In this document: positions 27,667 to 35,952 of the stretch, piece by piece
How positions within the stretch are numbered: position 1 is the first letter of the stretch
How the letters are laid out: each line of letters begins with the position of its first letter
Source of the DNA: Pontibacillus chungwhensis BH030062
GTDB lineage: Bacteria; Bacillota; Bacilli; Bacillales; BH030062
Assembly (NCBI RefSeq): GCF_000770675.1
Contig: NZ_AVBG01000014.1
Location: 25,849 to 89,848, forward strand
Direction: 5' to 3'
DNA: 64,000 nt
Program-made: the position numbers and the translations under genes
Notes under the pieces: generated by a model
Databases searched by the model: none
Seen by the model: only the letters and a program-made list of their open reading frames with translations
What the model was told of the DNA's origin: nothing

Positions 27667-28116
27667 ATGGAGGAAAAGAAGACCTATCAACAACGATTAA
27701 AAAACTTAAACCCCGCACGTGCCATAGAACGAGGCCGAGCTTATTTCTCTGAAAAAGAATTCGGAGAAAAAGTACGCGCCTACAGCGGCCGCCTAGGAAA
27801 GAAAGGCGTATACTACAGCTTGCTTCTTTTCTACGCATTCAAAAATCCTGATACACCGAAGAAGGCGAAGCTAACGATTGCCGGGGCACTTGGATACTTA
27901 ATTCTACCTGTCGATGCTATCCCCGATTTGATCCCAGCCGTTGGGTTTGCTGATGATAGTGCCGTGATTATTTATGCGGTGTACCAGGTGTTGTCTCATA
28001 TCAATGACGACGTGCGCGCTCAAGCGAAGGAGCGAGTGAAGAAGCTATTCGGCGACTCGATTGATGTGGATGAGCTTGAGGATCCTAAGGAATCCGACCG
28101 ACCGGCTGAAGGGTAA
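27667..28116 (+). CDS. YkvA/DUF1232 membrane protein
   Basis: 149 residues, RBS AAAGGAGAGGG. The DUF1232 core GALGYLILPVDAIPDLIPAVGFADDSAVI lies at about residues 78-106 within a hydrophobic region, with charged N- and C-terminal tails. The family is widespread and membrane-associated; function unknown. Closed by an imperfect terminator. Confidence 0.88.
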   Translation: MEEKKTYQQRLKNLNPARAIERGRAYFSEKEFGEKVRAYSGRLGKKGVYYSLLLFYAFKNPDTPKKAKLTIAGALGYLILPVDAIPDLIPAVGFADDSAVIIYAVYQVLSHINDDVRAQAKERVKKLFGDSIDVDELEDPKESDRPAEG

Positions 28117-28121
28117 TCAAC

Positions 28122-28167
28122 AAGACTTTTCTGAGTAGGGTAACTTAGGAAAGTCTTTTTTTGTATG
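28122..28167 (+). terminator. Rho-independent terminator after ykvA-like gene
   Basis: Imperfect long stem AAGACTTTTCTGAG / CTTAGGAAAGTCTT followed by seven T. Confidence 0.75.
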
Positions 28168-28202
28168 ATGGAAGTAGAATGAAATTCGGGAAGGGCGTGG
28201 GA

Positions 28203-28301
28203 ATGGTGTTTGAATGGGCATACGTCCCGGACTGGTATGTGTGGATGACGGCGGTTGTAGTCGTATTGTTTATAGCAGCGACCGAGTATTTCTTAAGGTA
28301 A
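28203..28301 (+). CDS. Possible tiny membrane peptide, 32-40 aa
   Basis: ATG 28203 (GGGAAGGGCG upstream) or in-frame ATG 28179. The product is a single TM helix (VWMTAVVVVLFIAATEYFL) after an aromatic head (FEWAYVPDWY). Too short to be sure; listed because of the clear hydrophobic design and plausible RBS. Confidence 0.35.
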   Translation: MVFEWAYVPDWYVWMTAVVVVLFIAATEYFLR

Positions 28302-28326
28302 GGGACTTTTCCCATCGTGCGTGTTA

Positions 28327-28356
28327 TTGACATTTGGTGAAAATTAATGGTATAGT
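28327..28356 (+). promoter_or_regulatory. SigA-type promoter of lysA
   Basis: -35 TTGACA (28327-28332), 18-bp spacer, -10 TATAGT (28351-28356), directly ahead of the lysine riboswitch. Confidence 0.8.
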
Positions 28357-28384
28357 TTCTAACCATAATATAATAATAACTCTC

Positions 28385-28627
28385 TCTGACAATAGAGGCG
28401 CGAGTATGATGAGTAGCTTTCCGGAGGACAATGGGTCCAGCGAAGGAAAGGGAAAGGCAGATCGCCGAGATAGAGAATAGCCATTCTATTCTTTGTTGGG
28501 CTGGTATTGAACAAATGCCAGACTGTCGCAATGCGAAGTTGTGGAGCACTATTGAAGAGATGTTGTACATATCTTCAAGGTCTATTTCTAGAAGAACCGT
28601 ATGAACATCGCTTCATACGGTTTTTTT
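28385..28627 (+). promoter_or_regulatory. Lysine (L-box) riboswitch with terminator, upstream of lysA
   Basis: Conserved L-box blocks in order: AGGCGCGAGTATGATGAGTA, GCGAAGGAAAGGGAAAGGCA followed by GATCGCCGA, then GGGCTGGTATTGAACAAATG, and GGAGCACTATTGAAGAG. It ends in a terminator stem ACCGTATGA / TCATACGGT (28596-28621) with a T run. When lysine is bound the terminator forms and lysA is shut off (known mechanism). Confidence 0.92.
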
Positions 28628-28659
28628 GTGTTGCAGAGGAGACAAAAGGAGATTTATAG

Positions 28660-29946
28660 ATGCAAACAGTAGAAGCGAACGTACAGACGGATATGGAAAT
28701 CGGTGGGGTGAGTACGGATAAGCTAGTTGAAGAATATGGGACGCCACTTATGGTTTATGACGAAGGGAAGATCCGTCAGCATGCTCGAGCATTTCGCGGT
28801 GCGTTTAAGTCGAGCGGTCTCAATTTTCAAGTCGCTTATGCGAGTAAAGCGTTCTTGTGTAAAGAGATGGCGCGCTTGGCTAAACAAGAGAAGCTATCTC
28901 TTGATGTGGTCTCAGGGGGCGAGCTCTACACAGCGCTTCAAGCAGGTTTTCCGGCAAGTCGCATTCATTTTCACGGCAACAATAAATCAGAAGATGAATT
29001 AGCGATGGCGCTTGATGCTGAAATTGGCTGCTTTGTTGTTGATAATTTTCTAGAGGTTGAAATGCTTCATGATCTTGCTAGCAAGCGCGAGCAACACGTG
29101 AACATTTTGCTACGAGTAACGCCAGGTGTGGAAGCTCATACGCATGAATACATTATGACGGGGCAGGAAGATTCGAAGTTCGGATTTGGATTATCAAACG
29201 GGCAAGCGGAAACAGCGGTCCAAATTGTGACTCGTAAACCTCACTATAACCTGTTAGGCATCCATTCTCATATTGGGTCGCAAATGTTTGAAACGGACGG
29301 ATTTGACCAGGCGATTCAGATTTTAACTGGATTCGTGTACCAGATGAAAAAGAAATACGGTTTGGAATTACCGGTTCTAAATGTAGGAGGGGGATTTGGC
29401 GTTCGATACACAGAAGACGACCAGCCTCTAGCCATTTCTGAATACGTTCAAGCTATTTCAGAAAGTGTGAAAAAGCATTATACCGACCATGAGCTATCCT
29501 TCCCTGAAGTATGGATCGAACCAGGTAGAAGTATGGTAGCAGAAGCGGGAACGACGTTGTATAAAGTCGGCTCGAAGAAAATCATCCCGGACCTCCGTAC
29601 GTATATTACGGTCGATGGAGGCATGACGGATAATATTCGTCCGGCCCTTTATCAGGCAAGGTACCAGGCCATGTTAGCCAATCGTCCCGACGAAGAGGCA
29701 ACAGAACTCGTGAGCGTAGCCGGGAAGTGTTGTGAATCAGGCGATATGCTGATCTGGGATTTGATGTTGCCACCTACAAATTACGGGGATATTCTCGCTG
29801 TGTTCAGTACAGGAGCTTACGGGTATTCGATGGCGAGTAACTATAATCGTATTCCGCGTCCGGCTGTCGTGTTTGCACAAGACGGGGAATCGCGTGTTGT
29901 GATTGAGCGGGAGACGTATGATGATTTGGTGAGGAAGGATCAGTAG
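28660..29946 (+). CDS. lysA: Diaminopimelate decarboxylase
   Basis: 428 residues. Converts meso-diaminopimelate to L-lysine, the last lysine step. PLP-lysine is Lys63 in VAYASKAFLCKEM; also seen are HFHGNNKS, a glycine-rich VGGGFGVRY phosphate-binding loop and CCESGDML near the C-terminus supplying the active-site Cys. RBS AAAGGAGAT. Monocistronic and controlled by the preceding L-box. Confidence 0.96.
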   Translation: MQTVEANVQTDMEIGGVSTDKLVEEYGTPLMVYDEGKIRQHARAFRGAFKSSGLNFQVAYASKAFLCKEMARLAKQEKLSLDVVSGGELYTALQAGFPASRIHFHGNNKSEDELAMALDAEIGCFVVDNFLEVEMLHDLASKREQHVNILLRVTPGVEAHTHEYIMTGQEDSKFGFGLSNGQAETAVQIVTRKPHYNLLGIHSHIGSQMFETDGFDQAIQILTGFVYQMKKKYGLELPVLNVGGGFGVRYTEDDQPLAISEYVQAISESVKKHYTDHELSFPEVWIEPGRSMVAEAGTTLYKVGSKKIIPDLRTYITVDGGMTDNIRPALYQARYQAMLANRPDEEATELVSVAGKCCESGDMLIWDLMLPPTNYGDILAVFSTGAYGYSMASNYNRIPRPAVVFAQDGESRVVIERETYDDLVRKDQ

Positions 29947-29948
29947 AT

Positions 29949-30066
29949 GTAAGCCCTTATGTGTTCTCAAGTAAAGTTCGTTATGGTACGCTGTGTTTAC
30001 CAACTTTTGGATATTTGGTGGTCCAAGTTGGGTATTGAATGAAACAGCGAATACATAAGGGTTTAC
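29949..30066. repeat. 118-bp palindromic element after lysA
   Basis: 18-nt outer arms (29949-29966 and 30049-30066) pair except at two or three G-U-type positions, and an inner stem CAACTT / AAGTTG (30001-30030) folds the middle. No T run, so it is not a simple terminator. It may be a dispersed repeat or structured RNA. Confidence 0.55.
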
Positions 30067-30147
30067 GGAAGAGCACTCCTTAAAAGTTCTTCATTAATAG
30101 TTAATTCAGCTGTTGGTGTAGAATCTGAGGAGAGTAGGGGGCAACTT

Positions 30148-30390
30148 ATGGTACGAAAAGTGAATTTGGTATTGCCGGGTGTAGTGCTCGTTTTATGCTT
30201 TTATGACCTATTTATTAACTCTCTAGACTGGCCGATTGAGGTCATTTTTTCCTTGGTGGCATTGATGTTTTTCTTTCTTGGTCTTGAAGAATTAAGAGAA
30301 AAGAAGAAACTACGCGGTGGTGTATGTATTTTTACCACCCTCGTTCTTGTAACAGGGGTAGTTGTCGATTTAGTACGAGAAATTATGTAA
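30148..30390 (+). CDS. Small hypothetical membrane protein, 80 aa
   Basis: ATG 30148 with AGGAGAGTAGGGGG upstream. Three hydrophobic helices, with LEELREKKKLRGG between helices 2 and 3. The arrangement (TM, TM, charged E-L-R-E-K loop, TM) resembles YczI/DUF3953-like proteins and the 38227 gene. Function unknown. Closed by a bidirectional terminator. Confidence 0.75.
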   Translation: MVRKVNLVLPGVVLVLCFYDLFINSLDWPIEVIFSLVALMFFFLGLEELREKKKLRGGVCIFTTLVLVTGVVVDLVREIM

Positions 30391-30399
30391 CACTATAGG

Positions 30400-30440
30400 A
30401 AAGCGGCCTCGTCAGGTTTAAAAGACGAGGCCGCTTTTTT
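30400..30440. terminator. Bidirectional Rho-independent terminator
   Basis: A 14-bp perfect stem AAAGCGGCCTCGTC / GACGAGGCCGCTTT between convergent genes, with A and T runs on both sides. Confidence 0.92.
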
Positions 30441-30448
30441 CTAGCTTA

Positions 30449-31690
30449 TTATGCGGTTTTTTTAGTAGGATCCTGTTTATCTTCCGATTTATCCACAACC
30501 GCAGCTCCAACGATATCGCCGAATACGTTCGAAGCTGTACCTGCCATACCAATCAGAACGTCAACACCTGCAATAAGCGCAACGATCTCAAGTGGAAGGT
30601 TAAACATCGTTAAGACAGCTGATAGAGTAACGAGTCCAGCTGCAGGAACGCCTGCTGTCCCGACAGATAGAAGTGTACCGATAACAACGATAGTGAAGAA
30701 GTCGCCGACAGACAAGGATAAGTCTGTAATGTTCGCGGCAAACACAATTGACACACCCATGCGCAGGGCGCCGCCATCAGAGTTAAAGACCGCACCGAGC
30801 GGAAGTGTGAAGTGAGCGACGCGTTCTGATATGCCAGCTTTCTTCGCCGTATCAATCGCAACTGGTAAAGTAGCGACACTGCTTGAAGTGAAGAACGCCG
30901 TCGTATAGGCGTCCTTCGTAGCTGAGAAGAACGGCTTTAACGGATGACCTGATAGCTTCAGGAATGTTGTGTAAACGAGCACCCATAGAAGAGCAACCCC
31001 TGCATAAAAGACAGCCGTAAAGCTAAGTAAGGACTGAAGCGTTTCCCAACCTTGGCCGCCAAATGAAGAAGCGCTAATTCCGAAGATCCCAATTGGAGCG
31101 TAAAAGAGAACGCCGTTTAAAAGTTTATAGAAGAGTTCATTCAGCGCCTGGAAGAACCGGTCTAACAACTCACCGTAGCCTTTCATCTTCTCTTCACTAG
31201 AAAATTTCATCGTCGAGATGGCAATTCCGATAATGACAGATAAGAAAAGAATCGACATAAGATCACCATTCACAAACGGTGCGACGATATTATCAGGAAT
31301 GATATTCATCAAGACATCGCCAAATGAAGGCGTATCTGGTTTCTCAACCTCTGCGTTTGGAAGCTCCAGATTCTTACCCGGGTCGACTAAGAAAGCCAGT
31401 CCTAGTCCAATAAACACCGCTGCTGCCGTCGTGGCGATGTAGTAAAGGATGAGTTTACCGCCCATCCGACCGAGTGTAGGTAAGTTCATCTGATCCACTG
31501 CCAACACAACGGTTAGGAAGATGACCGGAATGGCGATGAGTTTTAATAGATTGATTAATAGATCGCCGAGTGGCTTAACTACCGTTGCTTGTTCCCCGAT
31601 GGCTAAGGCGAGCAGGGTACCTGCAAGAAAACCAATAAACATTTTAAGAACGAAAGATGTTTCTATGTATTTGTTGAAGAGTGATTTCAA
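30449..31690 (-). CDS. Dicarboxylate/amino acid:cation symporter (DAACS family)
   Basis: 413 residues from a TTG start (31688-31690) with GGAGGAAA upstream. About eight TM helices plus re-entrant loops. Family motifs: FFTSSSVATLPVAID (the Ser-rich loop) and LPLGAVFNSDGGALRMGVSI. The usual family wording is NMDGT; here NSDGG suggests a divergent substrate preference (inference). Imports glutamate/aspartate or C4-dicarboxylates with Na+ or H+. Monocistronic. Confidence 0.88.
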   Translation of the reverse strand: MKSLFNKYIETSFVLKMFIGFLAGTLLALAIGEQATVVKPLGDLLINLLKLIAIPVIFLTVVLAVDQMNLPTLGRMGGKLILYYIATTAAAVFIGLGLAFLVDPGKNLELPNAEVEKPDTPSFGDVLMNIIPDNIVAPFVNGDLMSILFLSVIIGIAISTMKFSSEEKMKGYGELLDRFFQALNELFYKLLNGVLFYAPIGIFGISASSFGGQGWETLQSLLSFTAVFYAGVALLWVLVYTTFLKLSGHPLKPFFSATKDAYTTAFFTSSSVATLPVAIDTAKKAGISERVAHFTLPLGAVFNSDGGALRMGVSIVFAANITDLSLSVGDFFTIVVIGTLLSVGTAGVPAAGLVTLSAVLTMFNLPLEIVALIAGVDVLIGMAGTASNVFGDIVGAAVVDKSEDKQDPTKKTA

Positions 31691-31784
31691 CGAATTTCCT
31701 CCTTCATTTGTATGATAAAAATAAGTAAGATGTCCTTACGAATTTTATCATGGATCGCTTAGAAGAGATAGTTATAAAGAGATA

Positions 31785-32001
31785 AGGGGACAGGTCCCTT
31801 GCCCCGCAATCTATCTGTAACGTTTTCACTTCACATCTCAATAAAAAGGTAAGAGATCCCTCAAATCTATGACCTTTTATAGAAGATATCACAAAGAAAC
31901 GTCAAAGAATCACATGATCTCTGACGTTTTTGTATGAAAAAGTATTAAAAAGGTAACAGATCCCTCAAATATTAACCTCGCGAAGCGCCAGACCCGTCCC
32001 C
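31785..32001. repeat. GGGGACAGGT / AAAAGGTAAGAGA compound repeat, copy 1
   Basis: Opens with GGGGACAGGTCCCTTGCCCC, contains AAAAAGGTAAGAGATCCC ... AATCTATGACCTTTTA hairpins and an AACGTCAAAGA / TCTCTGACGTT hairpin, and ends near GACCCGTCCCC. It overlaps the last ~10 codons of the thiZ-like gene, whose product ends RGDGSGASRG. Confidence 0.75.
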
Positions 32002-32730
32002 GCGCTTCAAGACTTGATAAATCTCTCGCTTCCAGCTAAGCATCTCCTCAGATAAAAGCAGCGTCTCTTCGCGAGGCCGATCAAACGGCACCTCAAACTC
32101 TTTCTGAACGGTAGCTGGCCGTTCTGATAACACAATCACCCGATCAGACAGGAACAGCGCTTCTTCAATATTATGCGTAACAAATAAAACAGAACGCTTA
32201 TGCTCGCTCCACAAATCAAGGAGCCACTTTTGCATCTCGAGTCGTGTGAACTCATCGAGTGCGGAGAAAGGTTCGTCCAAACAAATAAGCGGCTGTGGGC
32301 TAAGGAGGCTTCTTACAAAAGCGGCCCGTTGCTTCATCCCGCCAGAGAGCTGATGCGGATAGGCGTTCTCATATCCTGACAAACCAGCCTTCTTAAGCAT
32401 ATTCATAGCGGCTTCCCGATCTGGTTCACCAACAATTTCACTCCCAAGCATCACGTTGTCGACAATCGTCCTCCACGGAAAAAGGGAAGGGCTTTGTGGC
32501 ATGTAGCTAATCGATCCTCTTGTGCCTGTAATGGTATCCCCATCTAATGTAATCTCACCTTGATCGGGCTGATACAGGCCCCCGATCAAATTAAAAAGCG
32601 TACTTTTTCCGCTGCCAGAAGGCCCAAGGACGGACACGAACTCCTCGTTTCCGACGCTTAGGTTAATATCGTTTAAAATGAGCTGATTGTCGAAGGACTT
32701 TGATACATTTTGTAACGTGAGTTCAGCCAT
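31972..32730 (-). CDS. thiZ: Thiamine-precursor ABC transporter ATPase (ThiZ-like)
   Basis: 252 residues from ATG 32730 (AAGGAG upstream); the frame extends 15 codons further but into thiX. NitT/TauT-type ATPase: GPSGSGKSTLFNLIGG, the Q-loop region SYMPQSPSLFPWRT, LSGGMKQRAAFVRSL and LICLDEPFSALDE. Overlaps thiX by 8 bp. The C-terminus is encoded by a repeat-element edge and may be altered. Context (TPP riboswitch, ThiY, thiamine-binding protein) indicates hydroxymethylpyrimidine or a related thiamine precursor as substrate. Confidence 0.88.
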   Translation of the reverse strand: MAELTLQNVSKSFDNQLILNDINLSVGNEEFVSVLGPSGSGKSTLFNLIGGLYQPDQGEITLDGDTITGTRGSISYMPQSPSLFPWRTIVDNVMLGSEIVGEPDREAAMNMLKKAGLSGYENAYPHQLSGGMKQRAAFVRSLLSPQPLICLDEPFSALDEFTRLEMQKWLLDLWSEHKRSVLFVTHNIEEALFLSDRVIVLSERPATVQKEFEVPFDRPREETLLLSEEMLSWKREIYQVLKRGDGSGASRG

Positions 32731-33493
32731 TGGTCTCGACTCCTTTCGTTTTCCAGGCAACGACCCGTTTCTCAATGAGTGTAATCAGAGCAAAGAAAAG
32801 TAAGCTCAATAGCATAATCAAGAAGATGGCCACAAAGACGCGATCTGTTCGGAAGGAGGAAGAAGCGAGCGTCATATACACGCCGATTCCTTCCTTTGCC
32901 CCTAACCACTCAGAAATTACAGCCCCCATCACACTGTATGTAGCGGAAATCTTTAACCCGGAGAATAACGAAGGCAGCGCGTGCGGCCATTCTAATTTCC
33001 AGAACGTCTGTCGCTTTGTTGCGCCCGCCATTTTCGTATAGTGAAGCAGTTCGGTACTTGTTTGCCTCAATCCGTCCATCGTTGAAACGGCGATCGGGAA
33101 GAAGCAGACCAGTGTAATGATGATTAGCTTTGGCAACATTCCGAATCCAAACCAAATCACGAGTAATGGGGCAAGCACGATAATCGGGATATTTTGCGAG
33201 AAAATAATAAGCGGGTAGAACATGTTGCGAAAGATGGGTATGACGTGAAGCAAGATTGCTACTATAATTCCGACCGAGGACCCAATTAGGAATCCGGTAA
33301 CGGTTAGGAGAATGGTAGAGTATAAATGGTGGTTGTACACAGACCATCCCGCTATTCCCTCTTCCCATACTTGAGTAGGGGAGGGTATGAGCCACTCAGG
33401 GATTTCGAACAATCGACTAGCACTTTCCCATAAAATAAAGAGAAGGATGATGACCAACGTGGGCCGCCATCCTCTTAAGACTACTTGTTTCAT
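32723..33493 (-). CDS. thiX: Thiamine-precursor ABC transporter permease (ThiX-like)
   Basis: 256 residues, six TM helices. BPD_transp_1 EAA loop region YTKMAGATKRQTFWKLEWPHALPSLFSGL couples to the ATPase. Ends with a VISEWLGAKEGIGVYMTLASSSFRTD segment typical of SsuC/ThiX permeases. Overlaps its neighbours on both sides, so a compact operon. Confidence 0.88.
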   Translation of the reverse strand: MKQVVLRGWRPTLVIILLFILWESASRLFEIPEWLIPSPTQVWEEGIAGWSVYNHHLYSTILLTVTGFLIGSSVGIIVAILLHVIPIFRNMFYPLIIFSQNIPIIVLAPLLVIWFGFGMLPKLIIITLVCFFPIAVSTMDGLRQTSTELLHYTKMAGATKRQTFWKLEWPHALPSLFSGLKISATYSVMGAVISEWLGAKEGIGVYMTLASSSFRTDRVFVAIFLIMLLSLLFFALITLIEKRVVAWKTKGVETNG

Positions 33494-33792
33494 TGTGAAT
33501 ACTTCTCCGTTAGAGCGTCCATTGAAGCGCCGCTAGGTTGATAGAGTACTTTCACTTGGGAGATCACATTCAAGCATCCTAGTTCAACCATTCGTTCATT
33601 CAACTTTTCAATGATCTGAAACAGCTCAGAGAGTTCCCCTTCCATCGTTGTTTCAAGGGGATGGACCTCGTATTTTACTCCTGACTCTTCAATGATCGAA
33701 ATCGCTTCGTCCACCATCGGAATCGTTGGTTCTCCGTTTGGGGTCTTTGGGATAATTTGAATACTGACTAATGAATTGGCCATTCTGATCAC
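33490..33792 (-). CDS. Thiamine-binding protein, MTH1187/YkoF-like
   Basis: 100 residues, the single-domain size of the Thiamine_BP (PF01910-type) family: SLVSIQIIPKTPNG, IEESGVKYEVHPLETTMEG and the ELGCLNVISQVKV ending. Such proteins bind thiamine or its pyrimidine moiety and accompany Yko/ThiXYZ transporters. Cytosolic; overlaps both neighbours by 4 bp. Confidence 0.88.
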   Translation of the reverse strand: MIRMANSLVSIQIIPKTPNGEPTIPMVDEAISIIEESGVKYEVHPLETTMEGELSELFQIIEKLNERMVELGCLNVISQVKVLYQPSGASMDALTEKYSQ

Positions 33793-34778
33793 TCCTCTGG
33801 TAAGAATTCGTTCGTAAAGGCTTCATCCGCTTTAAGCTCTTGATCGAGCAAACCGTTTTCATACATCCAATCGGCATAGTTTTGCCATGTGGCTTTTTCC
33901 TGAATACCCCACTGCTCGGCGTCATCCTGATATTTCGGGGACAGCCATTCCTGACTGGCTTTAACGAGTTCAGGGTCAAGGTCTGGTACGGCGTCTATTA
34001 AAATATCAGCTGATTTCTTTGGTTCATCGATCGCATATTGGTAGCCTTGTGACACAGCTTTCGTGAAGTCTTTAACGAGCTCAGGGTCTTCATCAATATG
34101 CTTCTGGTTCGTTGTGAGAACAGGTGTATAGTAATCTAGTTTCTCCGAGTAGTCGGTTAAGTAGATCATATTTAAGTCTTTGCCACGAAGTTCAGCTTCA
34201 ACGCCTGTCCATCCGTAGTAAATCCACGCGAAATCAACGTCTCGCTCAACGGCTGTGAAGAAGTCGGTGTTACCCATATTCACAATTTCAACCTTCTCCG
34301 CATCAGCGTTTTCTTGTTTCATAAGAGATGAGATGACTTCTCTCTCAACAGGCGCACCCCAGCCGCCGTATGTTTTTCCTTCGAAATCTTTTGGTGAGTC
34401 TATGTTTTTGTCTTGAGGGGATGCGAACCCTGATGTATTGTGCTGGATAATCGCTGCGATCGACACGACAGGGATATCCTGTACACGCGCCTTCGTCAAA
34501 GCTTCTTGAGCACTAATGCCAAAGTCAGCTTTTTCTGAGGCGACGAGCTGATCAGCCCCGGCTTCACCTGGCATAATGATTTCCACGTTCAGGCCTTGCT
34601 CTTCGAAATAGCCTTTTTCTTTGGCTACGTATAGCCCGGTGTGGTTCGTGTTTGGTGTCCAATCAAGGACGAGCGTCACGTCTTGTGGAGACTCGCTTTC
34701 TTCACCACTTTCCTCGCTCGTGCTCGAGCAAGCAGTTAAGAGGACGAGAAGACAAGTCCAGATCATAAGTTTCTTCAA
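33789..34778 (-). CDS. thiY: Thiamine-precursor-binding lipoprotein (ThiY-like)
   Basis: 329 residues from TTG 34776-34778 with GGGAGG at 7-bp spacing; the longer upstream frame runs through the terminator and is rejected. Signal with lipobox LTAC. NMT1/THI5-like solute-binding fold: LVLDWTPNTNHTGLYVAKEKGYF at the N-terminus, IMPGEAGADQLVASEKADFG and TYGGWGAPVEREVI. First gene of the operon behind the TPP riboswitch. Function in HMP-type precursor uptake follows from family and regulation. Confidence 0.92.
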   Translation of the reverse strand: MKKLMIWTCLLVLLTACSSTSEESGEESESPQDVTLVLDWTPNTNHTGLYVAKEKGYFEEQGLNVEIIMPGEAGADQLVASEKADFGISAQEALTKARVQDIPVVSIAAIIQHNTSGFASPQDKNIDSPKDFEGKTYGGWGAPVEREVISSLMKQENADAEKVEIVNMGNTDFFTAVERDVDFAWIYYGWTGVEAELRGKDLNMIYLTDYSEKLDYYTPVLTTNQKHIDEDPELVKDFTKAVSQGYQYAIDEPKKSADILIDAVPDLDPELVKASQEWLSPKYQDDAEQWGIQEKATWQNYADWMYENGLLDQELKADEAFTNEFLPEE

Positions 34779-34855
34779 AATGATTCCTCCCTTTTGTAAG
34801 TAGAGCGTTAAGAAACGGTAAGGGACTTTTAGAGAATCGTAGAAAATTTTCCAAT

Positions 34856-34887
34856 AAAAAAAGCACCAGGTACCATACCTAGGGTGC
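34856..34887 (-). terminator. Riboswitch-controlled terminator before thiY
   Basis: On the minus strand: GCACCCTAGGTA / TACCTGGTGC with a 2-nt bulge, then a T run. It lies between the TPP aptamer and the thiY start. Confidence 0.85.
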
Positions 34888-34904
34888 ATATCATTAAAAA
34901 ACGT

Positions 34905-35003
34905 TAGATATGTTTCCTACGCTGGTCTCAACCAGATCAGGTTCTAAGGGTCCGTCTGTCTACAGGACGTCTCAACCAGTCACACTGGTTCCCCTACATG
35001 TTA
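34905..35003 (-). promoter_or_regulatory. TPP (THI-box) riboswitch
   Basis: On the minus strand: GTAGGGGAACCAGTGTGACT, GGTTGAGACG, ACCCTTAGAACCTGATCTGG and GACCAGCGTAGGAAAC, the ordered conserved THI-box blocks. TPP binding should promote the downstream terminator and shut off the uptake operon. Confidence 0.95.
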
Positions 35004-35090
35004 CGTGTTTCTATTAAGTTATGATTAACGCTCTTTCACTTAAGACTTTGCCACAGTTGTTTAAGAATTGCAAGTGGGATCAGGGGACAA

Positions 35091-35327
35091 AGTGGGATGA
35101 GGGGACAGGTACCTTGTCCCGCTTTCCATCTGTGACGTTTACACATCTCATACTAGTAAAAAGGTAAGAGAAACGTTCGATCTCTGACGATTTCATTAGG
35201 CTATCTGAGCATAATGTAAGAGATCGCACTAATCTATGACCTTTTATAAAGGAGAAACAAAAAACGGTATTGATAAGGTAATAGATTCTCCATTTATTAA
35301 CTCTGGAGGAAGCACAAGAACCGTCCG
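35091..35327. repeat. GGGGACAGGT / AAAAGGTAAGAGA compound repeat, copy 2
   Basis: Starts AGTGGGATGAGGGGACAGG and ACCTTGTCCCG, contains AAAAAGGTAAGAGAAACG, ATGTAAGAGATCGCAC and AATCTATGACCTTTTA arms, ends GAACCGTCCG. No gene in this stretch. Confidence 0.75.
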
Positions 35328-35390
35328 AAACCAGTGAAAAAGTACTTAAATTATCCAAGTTTGTACACTTACATCTAAATACAGATTTAA

Positions 35391-35431
35391 AAAGAAGCAA
35401 ATCCACTATACAGTAGGTGACTTGCTTCTTT
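35391..35431. terminator. Terminator downstream of gene 35489 (minus)
   Basis: A 10-bp perfect stem AAAGAAGCAA / TTGCTTCTTT with a 21-nt loop; T-rich on both sides. Confidence 0.6.
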
Positions 35432-35488
35432 TGTATAGGTTTTTGACTTTTTCACTCGTCTCGAATCGTCCCGGTTCTTCAGAAATCA

Positions 35489-35710
35489 CTAGTTTTTAGA
35501 ACGCCAATAAATAAACGTGCATAAAAACAATATTGGAGAAATATATAAAGCGAAATAGTAGGTAAATAAAATATAGATCAATAGGGGAACGGCGGAACTA
35601 GCGATGGCTCCGTAAATAGAGTTGTTTTTTTTATTTTTGTAATACAGACCTAAGTTAATAGATAAAAATGAAATAATCCCTAATACTATAATATGTAAAA
35701 ATATTTCCAT
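35489..35710 (-). CDS. Small hypothetical membrane protein, 73 aa
   Basis: ATG at 35708-35710 with AAAGGAG upstream on the minus strand. Three hydrophobic helices (EIFLHIIVLGIISFLSI, IASSAVPLLIYILFTYYFAL, PILFLCTFIYW) and a Lys/Asn-rich first loop. No family recognised. Confidence 0.75.
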   Translation of the reverse strand: MEIFLHIIVLGIISFLSINLGLYYKNKKNNSIYGAIASSAVPLLIYILFTYYFALYISPILFLCTFIYWRSKN

Positions 35711-35780
35711 TTTAACACTCCTTTTATTTAATATAACATGGAGTATATTTCTGACAAATGTTTAAGTACAAACGTTTACA

Positions 35781-35812
35781 AGTGAGATGAGGGGACAGGT
35801 ACCTTGTCCTCC
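35781..35812. repeat. Fragment of the GGGGACAGGT compound repeat
   Basis: AGTGAGATGAGGGGACAGGT then ACCTTGTCC: only the leading ~30 bp of the element, in the leader of the sigma-factor gene. Confidence 0.7.
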
Positions 35813-35952
35813 TTCTTAGGAAGTCGCAGATTAACCTCCTCATTGCCATATGAGAACCCGTTGGTTAGGATGGATTTGGATATTTATTTCAAGAAAAAGG
35901 GAACGGAGCTTTGCCCGGTGTCGTCTAACGGGGTGAAGAAGGAGGGAAAGCA

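Noticed and set aside
28145..28570. 141-aa minus-strand open frame over the lysA leader
   Set aside because: It covers the lysine riboswitch and promoter, whose conserved blocks explain the sequence.
28385..28600. T-box leader for lysA
   Set aside because: No T-box sequence (TGGNACCGCG-type); the blocks match the L-box instead.
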